A stretch of DNA of 64,000 bases, taken from an uncultured Oscillospiraceae bacterium (GTDB lineage: Bacteria > Bacillota > Clostridia > Oscillospirales > Oscillospiraceae). Both the position numbers and the translations under genes were made by a program. Under the pieces are notes generated by a model, which ran no database searches, was not told the DNA's origin, and saw nothing but the letters and a program-made list of their open reading frames with translations. Shown here piece after piece: positions 34,937 to 44,169 of this stretch (position 1 is the stretch's first letter; each line of letters opens with the position of its first letter). Where the stretch lies: assembly GCA_934591635.1 (NCBI GenBank), contig CAKTPI010000003.1, forward strand, positions 143,960 to 207,959, given 5' to 3'.

Positions 34937-35512
34937 TTGGAATTGCAATTTCTCCTGAACGCAGTTGTCCCGTTTCAATTTAGAGAATGGAGAATTGCTA
35001 CGGATTTGGAAACAAAACGGCTTTGTCTGCAGGAATTCCGGAGTGCAGACTTTGACGATTATTTTGCGTATATTATGGATCCACACCTGCAAGAAATGCT
35101 TGGCCTTAACAACGTGTTTGATCGGCTATCGGCGCTTGAAAATTTTAATTGGCTGATGGAGAACCGTCAATTTATCGCCATGTGCAAAAAAGAAAATGGC
35201 AAAGTGATTGGGCATATCTGCATGCACCCGCCACTGGAGTCCGTTGCTAAGGCACAGCCATATTGCAGCATGCAAGGGGCCTCCCTCTCCTATGCGTTAG
35301 CCGCAGGAGAGCAAAGGAAGGGATATATGTATGAAGCGCTGTCTGCTCTATGCGGATATTTACGGAACAATGCGCAGATTGACTACCTCGACGTGGAATA
35401 TCTTTCCTCCAATTTTCCGTCCCGGCGGCTGCTGGAAAAGTTGGGATTTCAGCACTGGGGACTTGAAAATTTTGACGGAATTGAATTAATCACGGTCGTA
35501 AGAGTTCTTTGA
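34937..35512 (+). CDS. GNAT-family N-acetyltransferase (RimJ/RimL-like), start uncertain
   Basis: The body begins at ETKRLCLQEFRSADFDDYFAY, the usual start of RimJ/RimL-type acetyltransferases, and has GEQRKGYMYEALSALCGY as motif A and SRRLLEKLGFQHWG near the end. No ATG with a ribosome site precedes it: TTG at 34937 gives 191 residues and TTG at 35006 gives 168, closer to the family. The start may have been lost, so the gene might be expressed poorly. Confidence 0.7.
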   Translation: MELQFLLNAVVPFQFREWRIATDLETKRLCLQEFRSADFDDYFAYIMDPHLQEMLGLNNVFDRLSALENFNWLMENRQFIAMCKKENGKVIGHICMHPPLESVAKAQPYCSMQGASLSYALAAGEQRKGYMYEALSALCGYLRNNAQIDYLDVEYLSSNFPSRRLLEKLGFQHWGLENFDGIELITVVRVL

Positions 35513-35531
35513 TAATGTTTAATATTGCAAA

Positions 35532-35561
35532 GCTCCCTCCCGTACAAAAACGGGAGGGAGC
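35532..35561. terminator. Bidirectional terminator between GNAT gene and pgi
   Basis: GCTCCCTCCCGT pairs perfectly with ACGGGAGGGAGC around a 6-base loop; AAAACTTTT follows on the plus strand and TTTGC on the minus strand. Confidence 0.8.
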
Positions 35562-35582
35562 AAAACTTTTATATAGAAACAA

Positions 35583-37163
35583 TCAGATGTTCAGCAAATC
35601 GCTGTAAACCTTCAGCGCTCCGTCTGTATCATGGGACAAGACCTTCTTAGCCAGGACCTTGCCCAGCTGGACGCCCTCCTGGTCAAAGGAGTTCAAATTC
35701 CATGCGAAGCCCTGGAACATGACTTTGTTTTCAAAATGTGCCAGCAGTGCGCCAACAGCCTCAGGAGTCAGCTTTTCGCCGATAATAATGCTGGAGGGAC
35801 GACCGCCATGGAACTTCTTGTTCAGGTTTTCATCATCTTTACCGCATGCAAAGGCCACAATCTGTGCTGCAACATTGGCACAGAGCTTCTGCTGGCTGGT
35901 GCTTCCCTGGATGACCACATCCGTGCCCATCTGGCTATTGCGGAAACCAACGAACTGCAGAGGGATGATATCCGTTCCCTGATGCAGCAGCTGATAGAAG
36001 GAATGCTGCCCATTGGTGCCCGGCTCGCCAAAAATCACAGGGCCGGTAGCATAGTGGACAGGCTCGCCAAAGCGGTTGACGGACTTGCCGTTGGATTCCA
36101 TATCCAGCTGCTGCAGGTGCGCTGGGAAACGGCTGAGGGCCTGAGAATAGGGCAGCACAGCCGTGCTGGGATATCCCAGAACATTCCGCTCATACACCCC
36201 GATCAGTGCATCCAGCATGGCAGGATTCTTCATCAAATCCGTATTTTTTGCCAGCTTGTCCGCTTCAGCGGCACCATTCAGGAACTGCGCAAACACCTCC
36301 GGCCCGAAAGCGAGGGAGAGCACTGCGCCGCCAACACCGGACGAGGAGGAGTAGCGGCCGCCAATATAATCATCCATAAAGAAAGCCGTCAGATAATCGC
36401 TGCTCTTTGCCAGAGGAGAGGTCTCACTGGTCACGGCAATCATATGCTTAGAAGGATTCAGGCCAGCCTTTACCAGTGCATCCTTCACGAAGGACTCATT
36501 GGTCAGCGTTTCCAACGTAGTGCCAGACTTGGACACCAGGATGAAAAGTGAATGAGCCAGATCCAGATTCAGCAGGACACCGGCAGCATCATCGGGGTCA
36601 ACATTGGAAATGAAAGCAGCTTTCATTTTCAGTGTGTGGTTGACCTTCGCCCAGTTTTCCAAGGCCAAATAGATGGCCCGGGGGCCAAGGTCAGAGCCGC
36701 CGATGCCTATCTGGCAGACAGTGGTAAACTTTTCGCCGGCAGCGTTGGTAATCTCACCGGAATGCACTTTATTGGCAAAATCAGCAATGCGTTTCTGCTC
36801 GCCAACGTAAAAATCCCGCTTGTTTACCCCATCCGCAATGACATCGTCACCCAGTTGACCACGGCACAGGTGATGCAGGACGCGGCGCTTTTCCCCTGTG
36901 TTGATCACTTCGCCATTATAAAGCGCAGCAAACTTTTCGGGAAGCTGTGCCTCCTCTGCAAGGGCCTTCAGGCCGGCAAGAATGTCCTCATCCACCGCTC
37001 TGGCACCGAAATTAAAGGCCATACCCGCGCCCATGGGAACGCTGTAATGCTTGACTCGCTGTGCGCCATTCTCACCGGACATAACAGCCGGCAAGTCTAC
37101 CTTCTTTGTTTCCTGAAGCTTCCGATAGGAGGCCAGGGTATCCATGTTTTTCCAGGCAATCAT
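35583..37163 (-). CDS. pgi: Glucose-6-phosphate isomerase
   Basis: Converts glucose 6-phosphate to fructose 6-phosphate in glycolysis. The 526 residues hold two SIS-type domains with CQIGIGGSDLGPRA, VSKSGTTLET, GGRYSSSSGVGG, MESNGKS (about 350), the catalytic Glu of GEPGTNGQHSFYQ and the C-terminal Lys of FDQEGVQLGK. ATG at 37163 has GAGGAG 8-9 bases upstream. Own promoter just upstream. Confidence 0.96.
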   Translation of the reverse strand: MIAWKNMDTLASYRKLQETKKVDLPAVMSGENGAQRVKHYSVPMGAGMAFNFGARAVDEDILAGLKALAEEAQLPEKFAALYNGEVINTGEKRRVLHHLCRGQLGDDVIADGVNKRDFYVGEQKRIADFANKVHSGEITNAAGEKFTTVCQIGIGGSDLGPRAIYLALENWAKVNHTLKMKAAFISNVDPDDAAGVLLNLDLAHSLFILVSKSGTTLETLTNESFVKDALVKAGLNPSKHMIAVTSETSPLAKSSDYLTAFFMDDYIGGRYSSSSGVGGAVLSLAFGPEVFAQFLNGAAEADKLAKNTDLMKNPAMLDALIGVYERNVLGYPSTAVLPYSQALSRFPAHLQQLDMESNGKSVNRFGEPVHYATGPVIFGEPGTNGQHSFYQLLHQGTDIIPLQFVGFRNSQMGTDVVIQGSTSQQKLCANVAAQIVAFACGKDDENLNKKFHGGRPSSIIIGEKLTPEAVGALLAHFENKVMFQGFAWNLNSFDQEGVQLGKVLAKKVLSHDTDGALKVYSDLLNI

Positions 37164-37219
37164 TCTGATTTACTCCTCATTATTTTTTAAATTATGCAAA
37201 AAGCACACTTTCCATACTG

Positions 37220-37248
37220 ATTATACTATATGATAATCAAAATATCAA
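37220..37248 (-). promoter_or_regulatory. Promoter of pgi
   Basis: TTGATA (37243-37248), 17-base spacer, TATAAT (37220-37225) on the minus strand. The -35 overlaps the stop of the upstream flavoprotein gene. Confidence 0.8.
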
Positions 37249-38480
37249 CTGCGCTTCCGTTTTTCTCCTGCCGCACGGCCTGCTTCATACCCCGTTGCCC
37301 AGGCAATTTGGAGATTAAAACCGCCGGTGTAGGCATCGCAATCAATAATTTCGCCAGCAAAATAAAGTCCAGAAACCAGCTTGGATTCCATGGTTTTGGG
37401 ATTAATTTCCGAAACTTTGACACCGCCCGAGGTAATAATTGCCTCAGCCACCGGCCGCTTCCCAGAAATAGAAATTGGGAATGCTTTCAGAAGCTGCACC
37501 ATTGCACGACGCTTTTGCTTTGTCAGAGAATTGGCTTGCAGCTGCGGATCGATTTCCAGGCGGTGTAACACGACCGGGATCATGGAGCGCGGCAGCAGAT
37601 CCGTCAGGGCATTTTCCATAGAACGGTTTTGATACATCTCCAAATCCCGCAAAATGCGGCTGTCCAGCTTTCCCTCATCCAACGCCGGTTTGAGGTCAAG
37701 GAAAAGGCAGCACCCTTCCCCTTTTAAGTGACAGCTGGCGCTGAGCACTGTCGGGCCGGAAACACCAAAATGCGTAAAAAGGAGTTCGCCAAAATCATGG
37801 TATAGTAGCTTCCCCTTAGCATCCAACAACTTAACTCCCACATTCCGCAGCGACAGTCCCTGCATTTCCCTGCAGTCCTCGTCCCCGGACTCCAGCGGCA
37901 CCAGATTTCCCTCCTGCGGAACAATTGTATGGCCCAGGCGTGCTGCCATTCGGTAACCATCCCCGGTAGAACCTGTCACCGGGTAAGAGACGCCGCCTGT
38001 CGCCAGAATCACCCAATCCGCAACATATTGTCCCTTCTCTGTTTGGACGCCTGTGATTTTGCCTTCTGCTTCCAATATCTCTGTAACCTTTTCTTCCTTG
38101 ACCGTCACGTGCGACTTATGTAATTCATTCTGCAGGCAATCCAGCACCGACTGCGACCGGTCTGAAACGGGAAATACGCGATTTCCTCGCTCCACCTTTA
38201 GTGGACAACCGTGTTCCTGAAAAAAAGCATAGGTTCTATCCGGTGGGAATGCATTCATCGCACTGAATAAAAAGCGCCCGTTGCGGGGTGTATTTTGCAG
38301 AACCTCCTGATCTGTACAGTGATTGGTCACGTTGCAGCGTCCTTTCCCGGTAATCAGAAGCTTTTTGCCAAGGCGGCTGTTCTTCTCCAGCAGAAGCACC
38401 TTTTCTCCTTGATTGGCGGCTGTAATTGCCGCAAACATTCCGGCAGGTCCTCCTCCGATTACAATCCCATCAAACCTCAT
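37245..38480 (-). CDS. HI0933/YhiN-family FAD-dependent oxidoreductase
   Basis: A 411-residue flavoprotein with the Rossmann motif GGGPAGMFAAI (about 8-18), KNSRLGKKLLITGKGRCNVTN and the C-terminal GLYFAGEIIDCDAYTGGFNLQIAW that contacts FAD. Members of this family are widespread but their substrate is unknown. It overlaps the RpiR-family gene by 11 bases. Confidence 0.9.
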   Translation of the reverse strand: MRFDGIVIGGGPAGMFAAITAANQGEKVLLLEKNSRLGKKLLITGKGRCNVTNHCTDQEVLQNTPRNGRFLFSAMNAFPPDRTYAFFQEHGCPLKVERGNRVFPVSDRSQSVLDCLQNELHKSHVTVKEEKVTEILEAEGKITGVQTEKGQYVADWVILATGGVSYPVTGSTGDGYRMAARLGHTIVPQEGNLVPLESGDEDCREMQGLSLRNVGVKLLDAKGKLLYHDFGELLFTHFGVSGPTVLSASCHLKGEGCCLFLDLKPALDEGKLDSRILRDLEMYQNRSMENALTDLLPRSMIPVVLHRLEIDPQLQANSLTKQKRRAMVQLLKAFPISISGKRPVAEAIITSGGVKVSEINPKTMESKLVSGLYFAGEIIDCDAYTGGFNLQIAWATGYEAGRAAGEKRKRS

Positions 38481-39345
38481 CTTCCTTTACCTGCTTCTCG
38501 TACACGTCATATTCATCCCAAATCTTTTCCAGATTGGCCAGCGTTGTTGACAGCTCTTTTTCCCGCTTGGAGGCCACTGCCACAATCAGCGCATTGACCA
38601 GACTAAGGGGCGCCACCAAACTGTCCACCAGCGATACCATGTCACTTTTTGCAATCAACACGTGGTCACAGCACTGCCCCAAGGGGGAAAGCTTGCTGTC
38701 AGTGATGCCAATCACAGTTGCACCAGTCGAGCAGCAATATCTTGCTCCTTTGGTAGTGGAAGCTGAATAACGTGGGAAACTGAACGCAATCACCACATCC
38801 TCGGAATCCACACCCACGATTTTTTCAAACATTTCACCGGTGCTCATACCGGAAATAACGTGAACATTATCAAACATGTAGTTGAGATAATATCCCAAAA
38901 AATTTGCCATGGGTGCCACAGACCGCACACCCAGAATATACACCCGTTTTGCCTTCAAAATGGCATTGACAGCATGCTGAAATTCTTCCCGGCTCACCGT
39001 CTCATCCGTCTGGCGAAGCTTTTCGATATCCGAGCGCAGCACCATAGAAACCACATCCTGATCTCCGAAGCGGTCGTTGGCTACCTCAATTCGCTGTACA
39101 GAGGTCAGGCGGTTCAAGACCATTTCCTGCATCGCCTTCTGCATGGAAGGATACCCATCAAAACCCAAATCTACCGCGAAACGAACAACAGTAGATTCCG
39201 AAACCCCTACCGTTTTTCCGAGGCGGCTGGCTGTCATAAAGGCAGCTTTATCATAAGCTTCCGTGATATACTGGGCAATTCTTCTCTGACCCTTTGAAAA
39301 ATTTGGCGTTTTTTCCTGTAAAAGCGTCAAAAAATCGTGATTCAT
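38470..39345 (-). CDS. RpiR/MurR-family transcriptional regulator
   Basis: A 291-residue regulator: an N-terminal HTH_6 domain (LGKTVGVSESTVVRFAVDLGFDGY, about 42-65) and a C-terminal SIS domain (about 120-265) that binds phosphosugars (VYILGVRSVAPMANFLGYYL). This family commonly controls sugar or amino-sugar genes. The target is not obvious from neighbours; pgi is nearby but has its own promoter. It lies 38 bases after the RluB gene. Confidence 0.9.
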   Translation of the reverse strand: MNHDFLTLLQEKTPNFSKGQRRIAQYITEAYDKAAFMTASRLGKTVGVSESTVVRFAVDLGFDGYPSMQKAMQEMVLNRLTSVQRIEVANDRFGDQDVVSMVLRSDIEKLRQTDETVSREEFQHAVNAILKAKRVYILGVRSVAPMANFLGYYLNYMFDNVHVISGMSTGEMFEKIVGVDSEDVVIAFSFPRYSASTTKGARYCCSTGATVIGITDSKLSPLGQCCDHVLIAKSDMVSLVDSLVAPLSLVNALIVAVASKREKELSTTLANLEKIWDEYDVYEKQVKEDEV

Positions 39346-39383
39346 ACAAATGCCTCGATTTCATGATTATTTTTATTCGCGCA

Positions 39384-40088
39384 TCAACGCAGAAACATTT
39401 TCAGTTCATCCTCAGTCAAATACCGCCATTTCCCGGCAGGTAGGTTGCCAAGCTCCAGCGTCCCTTCCCGAATACGCCGCAAGCGGTTCACATGCATCTC
39501 TGCCGCCTCACACATGCGGCGAATTTGCCTATTTCGTCCTTCGTGGATCGTAATTTCCAGATTGGCACAGTTTCCCTTCGCTTCAAGCAAACGTACAAGG
39601 GGTGGTTTAATGGTATAACCGTCCAACGAAATGGGGCGTTTCAGAAGCTCCAATTTGTCCGGTGTAAAACCAAACACCTGTACCCGGTAGGTTTTCTGAA
39701 TTTCATGGCTGGGATGCATATTCTGATCGGCAAACGCGCCATCATTTGTAAATAAGAGGAGTCCCTCGGAATCCATATCCAGCCGTCCAACAGGGTACAC
39801 CCGCCGCCCGCAGCCAGAAACCAGCTGAGCAGCAGTTGGCCGCCCCTTCTCATCGGATAGCGTCGTCACGTAACCGCGGGGCTTATGCAGCATTAGATAG
39901 ATGTACCCCGCCGCTGCGGGAAGTGGCATCCCATCAATTTTAATCTCATCTGTTTCCGGATCGGCACTGTCACCAAGCTTTGCCGCAATTCCATTCACGG
40001 CTACATGTCCGTCTGCAATCATCTGCTCTGCTTTTCGTCGGGAAGCTACTCCACGGTCGGATAAAATTTTCTGAAGTCTCTGCTTCAT
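39384..40088 (-). CDS. rluB: RluB-family 23S rRNA pseudouridine synthase
   Basis: Makes pseudouridine in 23S rRNA. An N-terminal S4 domain (RLQKILSDRGVASRRKAEQMI) precedes the catalytic domain with the Asp of VGRLDMDSEGLLLFTNDG and the GRNRQIRRMCEA motif. ATG at 40088 follows GGAAGGAG; the longer frame overlaps the upstream gene. The order dacF-like then rluB resembles the B. subtilis dacB-spmA-spmB-rluB region without spmAB. Confidence 0.92.
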   Translation of the reverse strand: MKQRLQKILSDRGVASRRKAEQMIADGHVAVNGIAAKLGDSADPETDEIKIDGMPLPAAAGYIYLMLHKPRGYVTTLSDEKGRPTAAQLVSGCGRRVYPVGRLDMDSEGLLLFTNDGAFADQNMHPSHEIQKTYRVQVFGFTPDKLELLKRPISLDGYTIKPPLVRLLEAKGNCANLEITIHEGRNRQIRRMCEAAEMHVNRLRRIREGTLELGNLPAGKWRYLTEDELKMFLR

Positions 40089-41179
40089 GTTCTCTCCTTC
40101 CAGGAAAGGAAACTCCATCCTTTTTTAGGTTTGGTCTGCAAAATTTCTGATGTCTCGCCATACACAACCGGAATCTTACCAATCGCTTTACCGGACAGTA
40201 GCACATAGGCATATCCCGCATCTGCCCCTTCGGCAACCGGTGCATAAATCATTCCATTGCCCGCAAGCAGCAGCTGCGGCTGCTCCTCCTGTGCAATGGA
40301 ATAGACAAAATTCTCTCCCGCCAGCACCGCTACCTTGGCTGGCATTCCACCCACAATTTCCCGATAGCCAACACAGTCCCCTACTGTCACAATTCGCTGC
40401 AGATTAAACCTGGAAAAGCCTTGTTTTAGCATTGCCATGTGGTCTGCCCAGTCGTTTGGATCACGAATCGTCACAGCAACCAATCTTCTGTGATCCTGAA
40501 CTGCGCTGGATACCAGGATTCGACCTGCTGCCTTTGTAAATCCAGTCTTAACCCCATCTGCCTCCGGATAAAGCCAGAGCAGCTTATTGTGGTTCCGTAG
40601 GACGCGATTGCTGATTGTAATGGATTTTGTGGATACAGTTTTCCGAAATATCGGATTTTCCATGGCATAGGAGGCTAATATTGCCAAGTCCTTTGCCGTA
40701 GAATAGTGGTTTTTAGAATCCAAACCATTCGGATTTTCAAAATGGGTACCGTCCATGCCAAGCGCTCTTGCCTTGTCGTTCATAAGGTTTGCAAACTCCG
40801 GAACGCTGCCGCAGCAATACAGAGCCAGCGCAACCGCTGCATCGTTGCCGGAAGAGAGCATCAGCCCATATAGCAGCTCCTGCAGCGTCAGCCGCTCTCC
40901 TTCTCTCAGATACATGGAGGAGCCTTCGATACCAACCGCTTGCTTTGGAATCTGCATCTGATCCAGTACATTGCAGCGTTCGCAGACGAGCAGCGCCGTC
41001 ATGATTTTCGTCGTGCTGGCTATCAGGCTCTGCTGCGTACAATTCCGGTCAAGCAGAAGTCTGCCGCTGACACAGTCCATTACAGCCGCAGACCTGGCAG
41101 AAATAGCGCTGCACGGTACCTGCGCAAGGAGAACGGCAGCCAGCAACGCAGCCACCGTTCCCAGTATTTTTCTCATCAT
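40085..41179 (-). CDS. D-alanyl-D-alanine carboxypeptidase, DacF/DacB-like
   Basis: A 364-residue penicillin-binding protein that trims the terminal D-Ala from peptidoglycan. It has a signal peptide (MMRKILGTVAALLAAVLLA), the SxxK motif STTK (about 55-58), SGN (about 113-115) and KTG (about 215). A beta-rich C-terminal domain follows without an obvious amphipathic anchor. The position next to gerW and rluB suggests a role in spore cortex formation, as dacF/dacB have in Bacillus. Start at ATG 41179; a GTG nine bases upstream is an alternative. Confidence 0.9.
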   Translation of the reverse strand: MMRKILGTVAALLAAVLLAQVPCSAISARSAAVMDCVSGRLLLDRNCTQQSLIASTTKIMTALLVCERCNVLDQMQIPKQAVGIEGSSMYLREGERLTLQELLYGLMLSSGNDAAVALALYCCGSVPEFANLMNDKARALGMDGTHFENPNGLDSKNHYSTAKDLAILASYAMENPIFRKTVSTKSITISNRVLRNHNKLLWLYPEADGVKTGFTKAAGRILVSSAVQDHRRLVAVTIRDPNDWADHMAMLKQGFSRFNLQRIVTVGDCVGYREIVGGMPAKVAVLAGENFVYSIAQEEQPQLLLAGNGMIYAPVAEGADAGYAYVLLSGKAIGKIPVVYGETSEILQTKPKKGWSFLSWKERT

Positions 41180-41218
41180 TCCATTCACCCGGTGGTAGTT
41201 TTCCCGGGAAATGGATGC

Positions 41219-41608
41219 TTATTCCTTTTTGGTCGTCTTCGAATCAATGAACGAGGTAATCTTATCCAGCGTATCCGGAATCATCTCCACAATTCGGTCT
41301 GCCGTTGTGTTCGCGGCCTCCGCAACCGGAAGCATCCGGACATTGCCATCCTTCACAATCAAGAAACAGATCGGGATAACCTTCACCCCGGCACCAACAC
41401 CGCCGCCGAAGGGATCGTCCCCTGTTGCAGTCTTTCCCTTCGTAAAATCTGAACCGGCCCCGCCAAATCCGACACTGACCTTTGAAACAGGGATAATGGT
41501 TACGCCGTCCGGCGTTGTGATCGGTTCCCCCACGACCGAGTTCACATCCACCATTTCCTTTATTTTTTGAATGGTACCTTCCAGCATACCGGGAAGCTTT
41601 TGACTCAT
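41219..41608 (-). CDS. gerW: Spore germination protein GerW/YtfJ
   Basis: A 129-residue sporulation protein. The family core is visible: VGEPITTPDGVTIIPVSKVSVGFG, then a Gly-rich DPFGGGVGAG and VKVIPICFLIV. It overlaps the DUF2953 gene by 4 bases, the same pair as ytfI-ytfJ in Bacillus. In Bacillus GerW is needed for normal germination. Confidence 0.93.
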   Translation of the reverse strand: MSQKLPGMLEGTIQKIKEMVDVNSVVGEPITTPDGVTIIPVSKVSVGFGGAGSDFTKGKTATGDDPFGGGVGAGVKVIPICFLIVKDGNVRMLPVAEAANTTADRIVEMIPDTLDKITSFIDSKTTKKE

Positions 41609-42219
41609 GATACTGTACCGCCTTTACGTTTCTTTTTGAAATTTATAAACTCTTTGATGAATAAATAACCATACACAATGCCCATATGGACAAGTTGGCG
41701 AATCGTCAACGTGACATCCGCCCGCACTCTGATGCGCGTCTGCTGAGACGTAAAATCACATTGCACTTCAAAATTGCGTTTGCGAATATGAAAAAAGCGT
41801 TCCAAGGCCGGAACCAGATTTGATAATGCCGTCCATGCCCTGCCATAATTCAGTGCCAAGTCACAGGGATCATCTCCGCCCAAGGTAAGCATCAAATCCA
41901 AGTTATTGACGCAAAGTTTTTTCCGGAACTGATTCAAAAACCGAAGCCCTAACTGAACGAAAGGGTAAAAATCCCGCAAGTTCCCCCCCTGTGCCTGAGC
42001 TGCCTCCTTGGGGGCAGCTTCGGAAGGCGCTGTCTTCTGTTGTTTTTCTGCAGATTTTTTCTCCTTTTGGTGCTTTGAATGCGGAAGGGGGATAATGGTA
42101 AAACGAAAGAGGCCGGCCAGAATTTTGACTACCAAACCGTATGCATCGTAGCAAACAGAGACACCCAGCGGAATGAAGCCAACACCTCCGACAACAGCAG
42201 CGGCAATCAGCCAGCCCAT
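41605..42219 (-). CDS. DUF2953 protein (YtfI-like)
   Basis: A 204-residue protein of unknown function. A hydrophobic start (IAAAVVGGVGFIPLGVSVCYDAYGL) is followed by a Lys/Ala-rich linker (about 50-75) and the DUF2953 region with NNLDLMLTLGGDDPCDLALNYG. Its last codons overlap gerW. Its start shares one base with the scpB stop, so scpB-ytfI-gerW are coupled. Confidence 0.85.
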   Translation of the reverse strand: MGWLIAAAVVGGVGFIPLGVSVCYDAYGLVVKILAGLFRFTIIPLPHSKHQKEKKSAEKQQKTAPSEAAPKEAAQAQGGNLRDFYPFVQLGLRFLNQFRKKLCVNNLDLMLTLGGDDPCDLALNYGRAWTALSNLVPALERFFHIRKRNFEVQCDFTSQQTRIRVRADVTLTIRQLVHMGIVYGYLFIKEFINFKKKRKGGTVS

Positions 42220-42782
42220 TATGTCTGCTCCTCCTGCGGAGCAGACTCTTCTCCCACAGGTTCACCGAATGCAATTTTCTCGATGGGGGGAAGCTCCTCC
42301 AGTGAGGAAAGCCCGAAGGTACGCAGAAAATCCGGCGTCGTGCGATACTGGATAGGCCTGCCCGGCACATTTAAGCGGCCTGCCTCCTCAATCAGCTTTT
42401 TATTCAGCAGTGCGGCCACGGAATAGGAACTGTCCACGCCCCGGATCTGCTCTACCATCGCTTTGGTCGCAGGCTGGTAATAAGCAATAATCGTTAGTGC
42501 CTCCAACTGGGACGCAGAAAGCTTGGGGGGCTTCCGGGTCTCCAATGCCTTCGTCACATAATCTGCCATCTCGCCGGAGGATACCATCTGGTAGCCCCGC
42601 TCCAAACGGATAATGCGAATGCCCCTCCGGTCAAAGGAGAACTGATTGGATAATACTTCCGCAGCATCCTCCACATCTTTTTCATCCACTTCCATTACCG
42701 CAGCCAACCGGGAAATTTCCATACGCTCGCCGGAAGCAAACAGGATTGCCTCCAGCACACGCTGAATTTGGGATTGCTCCAT
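42219..42782 (-). CDS. scpB: Segregation and condensation protein B
   Basis: Part of the SMC-ScpAB condensin. 187 residues with two winged-helix repeats (LEAILFASGERMEISRLAAVM and LTIIAYYQPATKAMVEQIRGVDS) and the conserved TPDFLRTFGLSSLEELP tail. It follows scpA directly (stop to start without gap). Confidence 0.95.
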   Translation of the reverse strand: MEQSQIQRVLEAILFASGERMEISRLAAVMEVDEKDVEDAAEVLSNQFSFDRRGIRIIRLERGYQMVSSGEMADYVTKALETRKPPKLSASQLEALTIIAYYQPATKAMVEQIRGVDSSYSVAALLNKKLIEEAGRLNVPGRPIQYRTTPDFLRTFGLSSLEELPPIEKIAFGEPVGEESAPQEEQT

Positions 42783-43577
42783 TTAATCTTCCTCCTCCGG
42801 TTTCGCATCCATCTTCAGCAGACGGATATTGGGATTTTCACCGGAATTATCGTCTTCCAAAACAACTGAATTGGTCTTACAGAGTTCCAGTATTGCCAAA
42901 AAAGTGGCAACAATTTCAGAACGACTCTTGTTTCCACGAAACAGGCTTTTCAGCCGCTCCACGCCTCGAAGCACCAGCTGGCGCAAAACCTCCCCAGCTT
43001 TTCGCGCCACAGGATACGGCTCCTTGGCAACAATGCCCTTAAAATTGGCGGTAGGCGGCGGCAGCTGACGCTGATTGCGTTCAGCAATCAAGTCCAGGGC
43101 GCGCAGCAAATCCAGTGTACTATGCTTATAGCGATAGGTTTTATCCTTTGGCAGCGGCTCCGGTTCCTTTGTGAACAAGCACCGGCCGATTTCGTTTCTT
43201 GGTTCCAAAATTGTTATTGCGGAACGGATCTGCTCCATTGCCTCCTTCCGGCGGCGCTCAATCAAGCTCTGGCGCAGCAAATCCAATTCAGACTCTGCCT
43301 CTGCCTGTTCCGCCGCTGAGAGAAGCATTTTCGTTTTAATCAGCATCAAGTGGGATGCCATGGAAATAAATTCGCTGGCAATCTGCATATCCAGTCTTTT
43401 CATTTCATCCAAATAAGCCAGATACTGCTCCAAAATTGCCGTAATAGAAACATCCTGAATTTCTATCTTATTTTTACTGAGCAAAAGGAAAATAACATCC
43501 AACGGCCCTTCAAAATCCTCGCGAAGCTCCGTTTGAGTATGGACAATTCCCTCCAGTTTATATTGCGGTTCAGCCAT
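42783..43577 (-). CDS. scpA: Segregation and condensation protein A
   Basis: Kleisin subunit of the SMC-ScpAB complex. 264 residues, starting with DFEGPLDVIFLLLSKNKIEI and EFISMASHLMLIKTKMLLS, and ending with a winged helix (ATFLAILELCKTNSVVL). First gene of the scpA-scpB-DUF2953-gerW group, behind a promoter at 43620. Confidence 0.95.
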   Translation of the reverse strand: MAEPQYKLEGIVHTQTELREDFEGPLDVIFLLLSKNKIEIQDVSITAILEQYLAYLDEMKRLDMQIASEFISMASHLMLIKTKMLLSAAEQAEAESELDLLRQSLIERRRKEAMEQIRSAITILEPRNEIGRCLFTKEPEPLPKDKTYRYKHSTLDLLRALDLIAERNQRQLPPPTANFKGIVAKEPYPVARKAGEVLRQLVLRGVERLKSLFRGNKSRSEIVATFLAILELCKTNSVVLEDDNSGENPNIRLLKMDAKPEEED

Positions 43578-43619
43578 ATCGAGGCACCATTTCTCCTATT
43601 CTCTCACATAATCAAATGA

Positions 43620-43648
43620 ATTATATCACCGATTTGTCAGAAGCGCAA
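43620..43648 (-). promoter_or_regulatory. Promoter of the scpA operon
   Basis: TTGCGC (43643-43648), 17-base spacer, TATAAT (43620-43625) on the minus strand. The -10 neighbourhood (ACAAATCGGTGATATAATTC) is nearly the same as in the promoter at 45937. Confidence 0.65.
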
Positions 43649-43685
43649 GCATCCCGAAAAAAAATCCCAAACGCGGTGAAAAGGA

Positions 43686-43714
43686 TTGCATTTTTTTGTT
43701 GAATGTGATAAGAT
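43686..43714 (+). promoter_or_regulatory. Promoter of the small membrane protein gene
   Basis: TTGCAT (43686-43691), 17-base spacer, TAAGAT (43709-43714), about 30 bases before the GTG start. Confidence 0.6.
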
Positions 43715-43744
43715 ACACCCATAAGAATCTTGGAGGGATGGTCC

Positions 43745-44065
43745 GTGGCAAGCCGCAAACACAGTCGCAATCGTTATCGCGAGATGGAAAATATTATGAT
43801 GAAAGTGCTCATTGGTGATGGGATCACGTTTCTTTTGTATCTGTTTGCGGCAAGTCGTGTGGGCGCATGGCCAGTTATCAAAGGGATTGCTGCCGTAGTT
43901 ACTATTGCGGTTTCTATTCTGGGGTTGGTGTGGCTTTATCTGACCAAGGAATTTACCCGCAGAAGGAGTCTTTGGATGGTAACTGCCTGTGTATCCATCC
44001 TCGCGTGTGTATTGGTCTCTCTTTGTTTGGGCTATCCCTGTCCCCCGGTTGTGGCTGTTTCCTGA
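43745..44065 (+). CDS. Small membrane protein of unknown function
   Basis: A 106-residue protein with a basic N-terminus (ASRKHSRNRYR) and three predicted helices at about 22-38, 46-65 and 78-98, ending in GYPCPPVVAVS. GTG at 43745 has GGAGG 8 bases upstream. I see no known family; a single gene between its own promoter and terminator. Confidence 0.65.
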   Translation: MASRKHSRNRYREMENIMMKVLIGDGITFLLYLFAASRVGAWPVIKGIAAVVTIAVSILGLVWLYLTKEFTRRRSLWMVTACVSILACVLVSLCLGYPCPPVVAVS

Positions 44066-44113
44066 GAAGTGGCTTGGCCGTTTCTGAATAGGAATCTCTT
44101 TTTCATCAAAAAA

Positions 44114-44139
44114 GGCTGGCGGTTTGCCAGCCTTTTTTT
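44114..44139. terminator. Terminator after the small membrane protein gene
   Basis: GGCTGGC pairs with GCCAGCC, with A's before and TTTTTTT after, so it can serve both this gene and the converging kinase gene. Confidence 0.85.
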
Positions 44140-44169
44140 GTAGCACCGATGCAGCCATATCGATGCATT

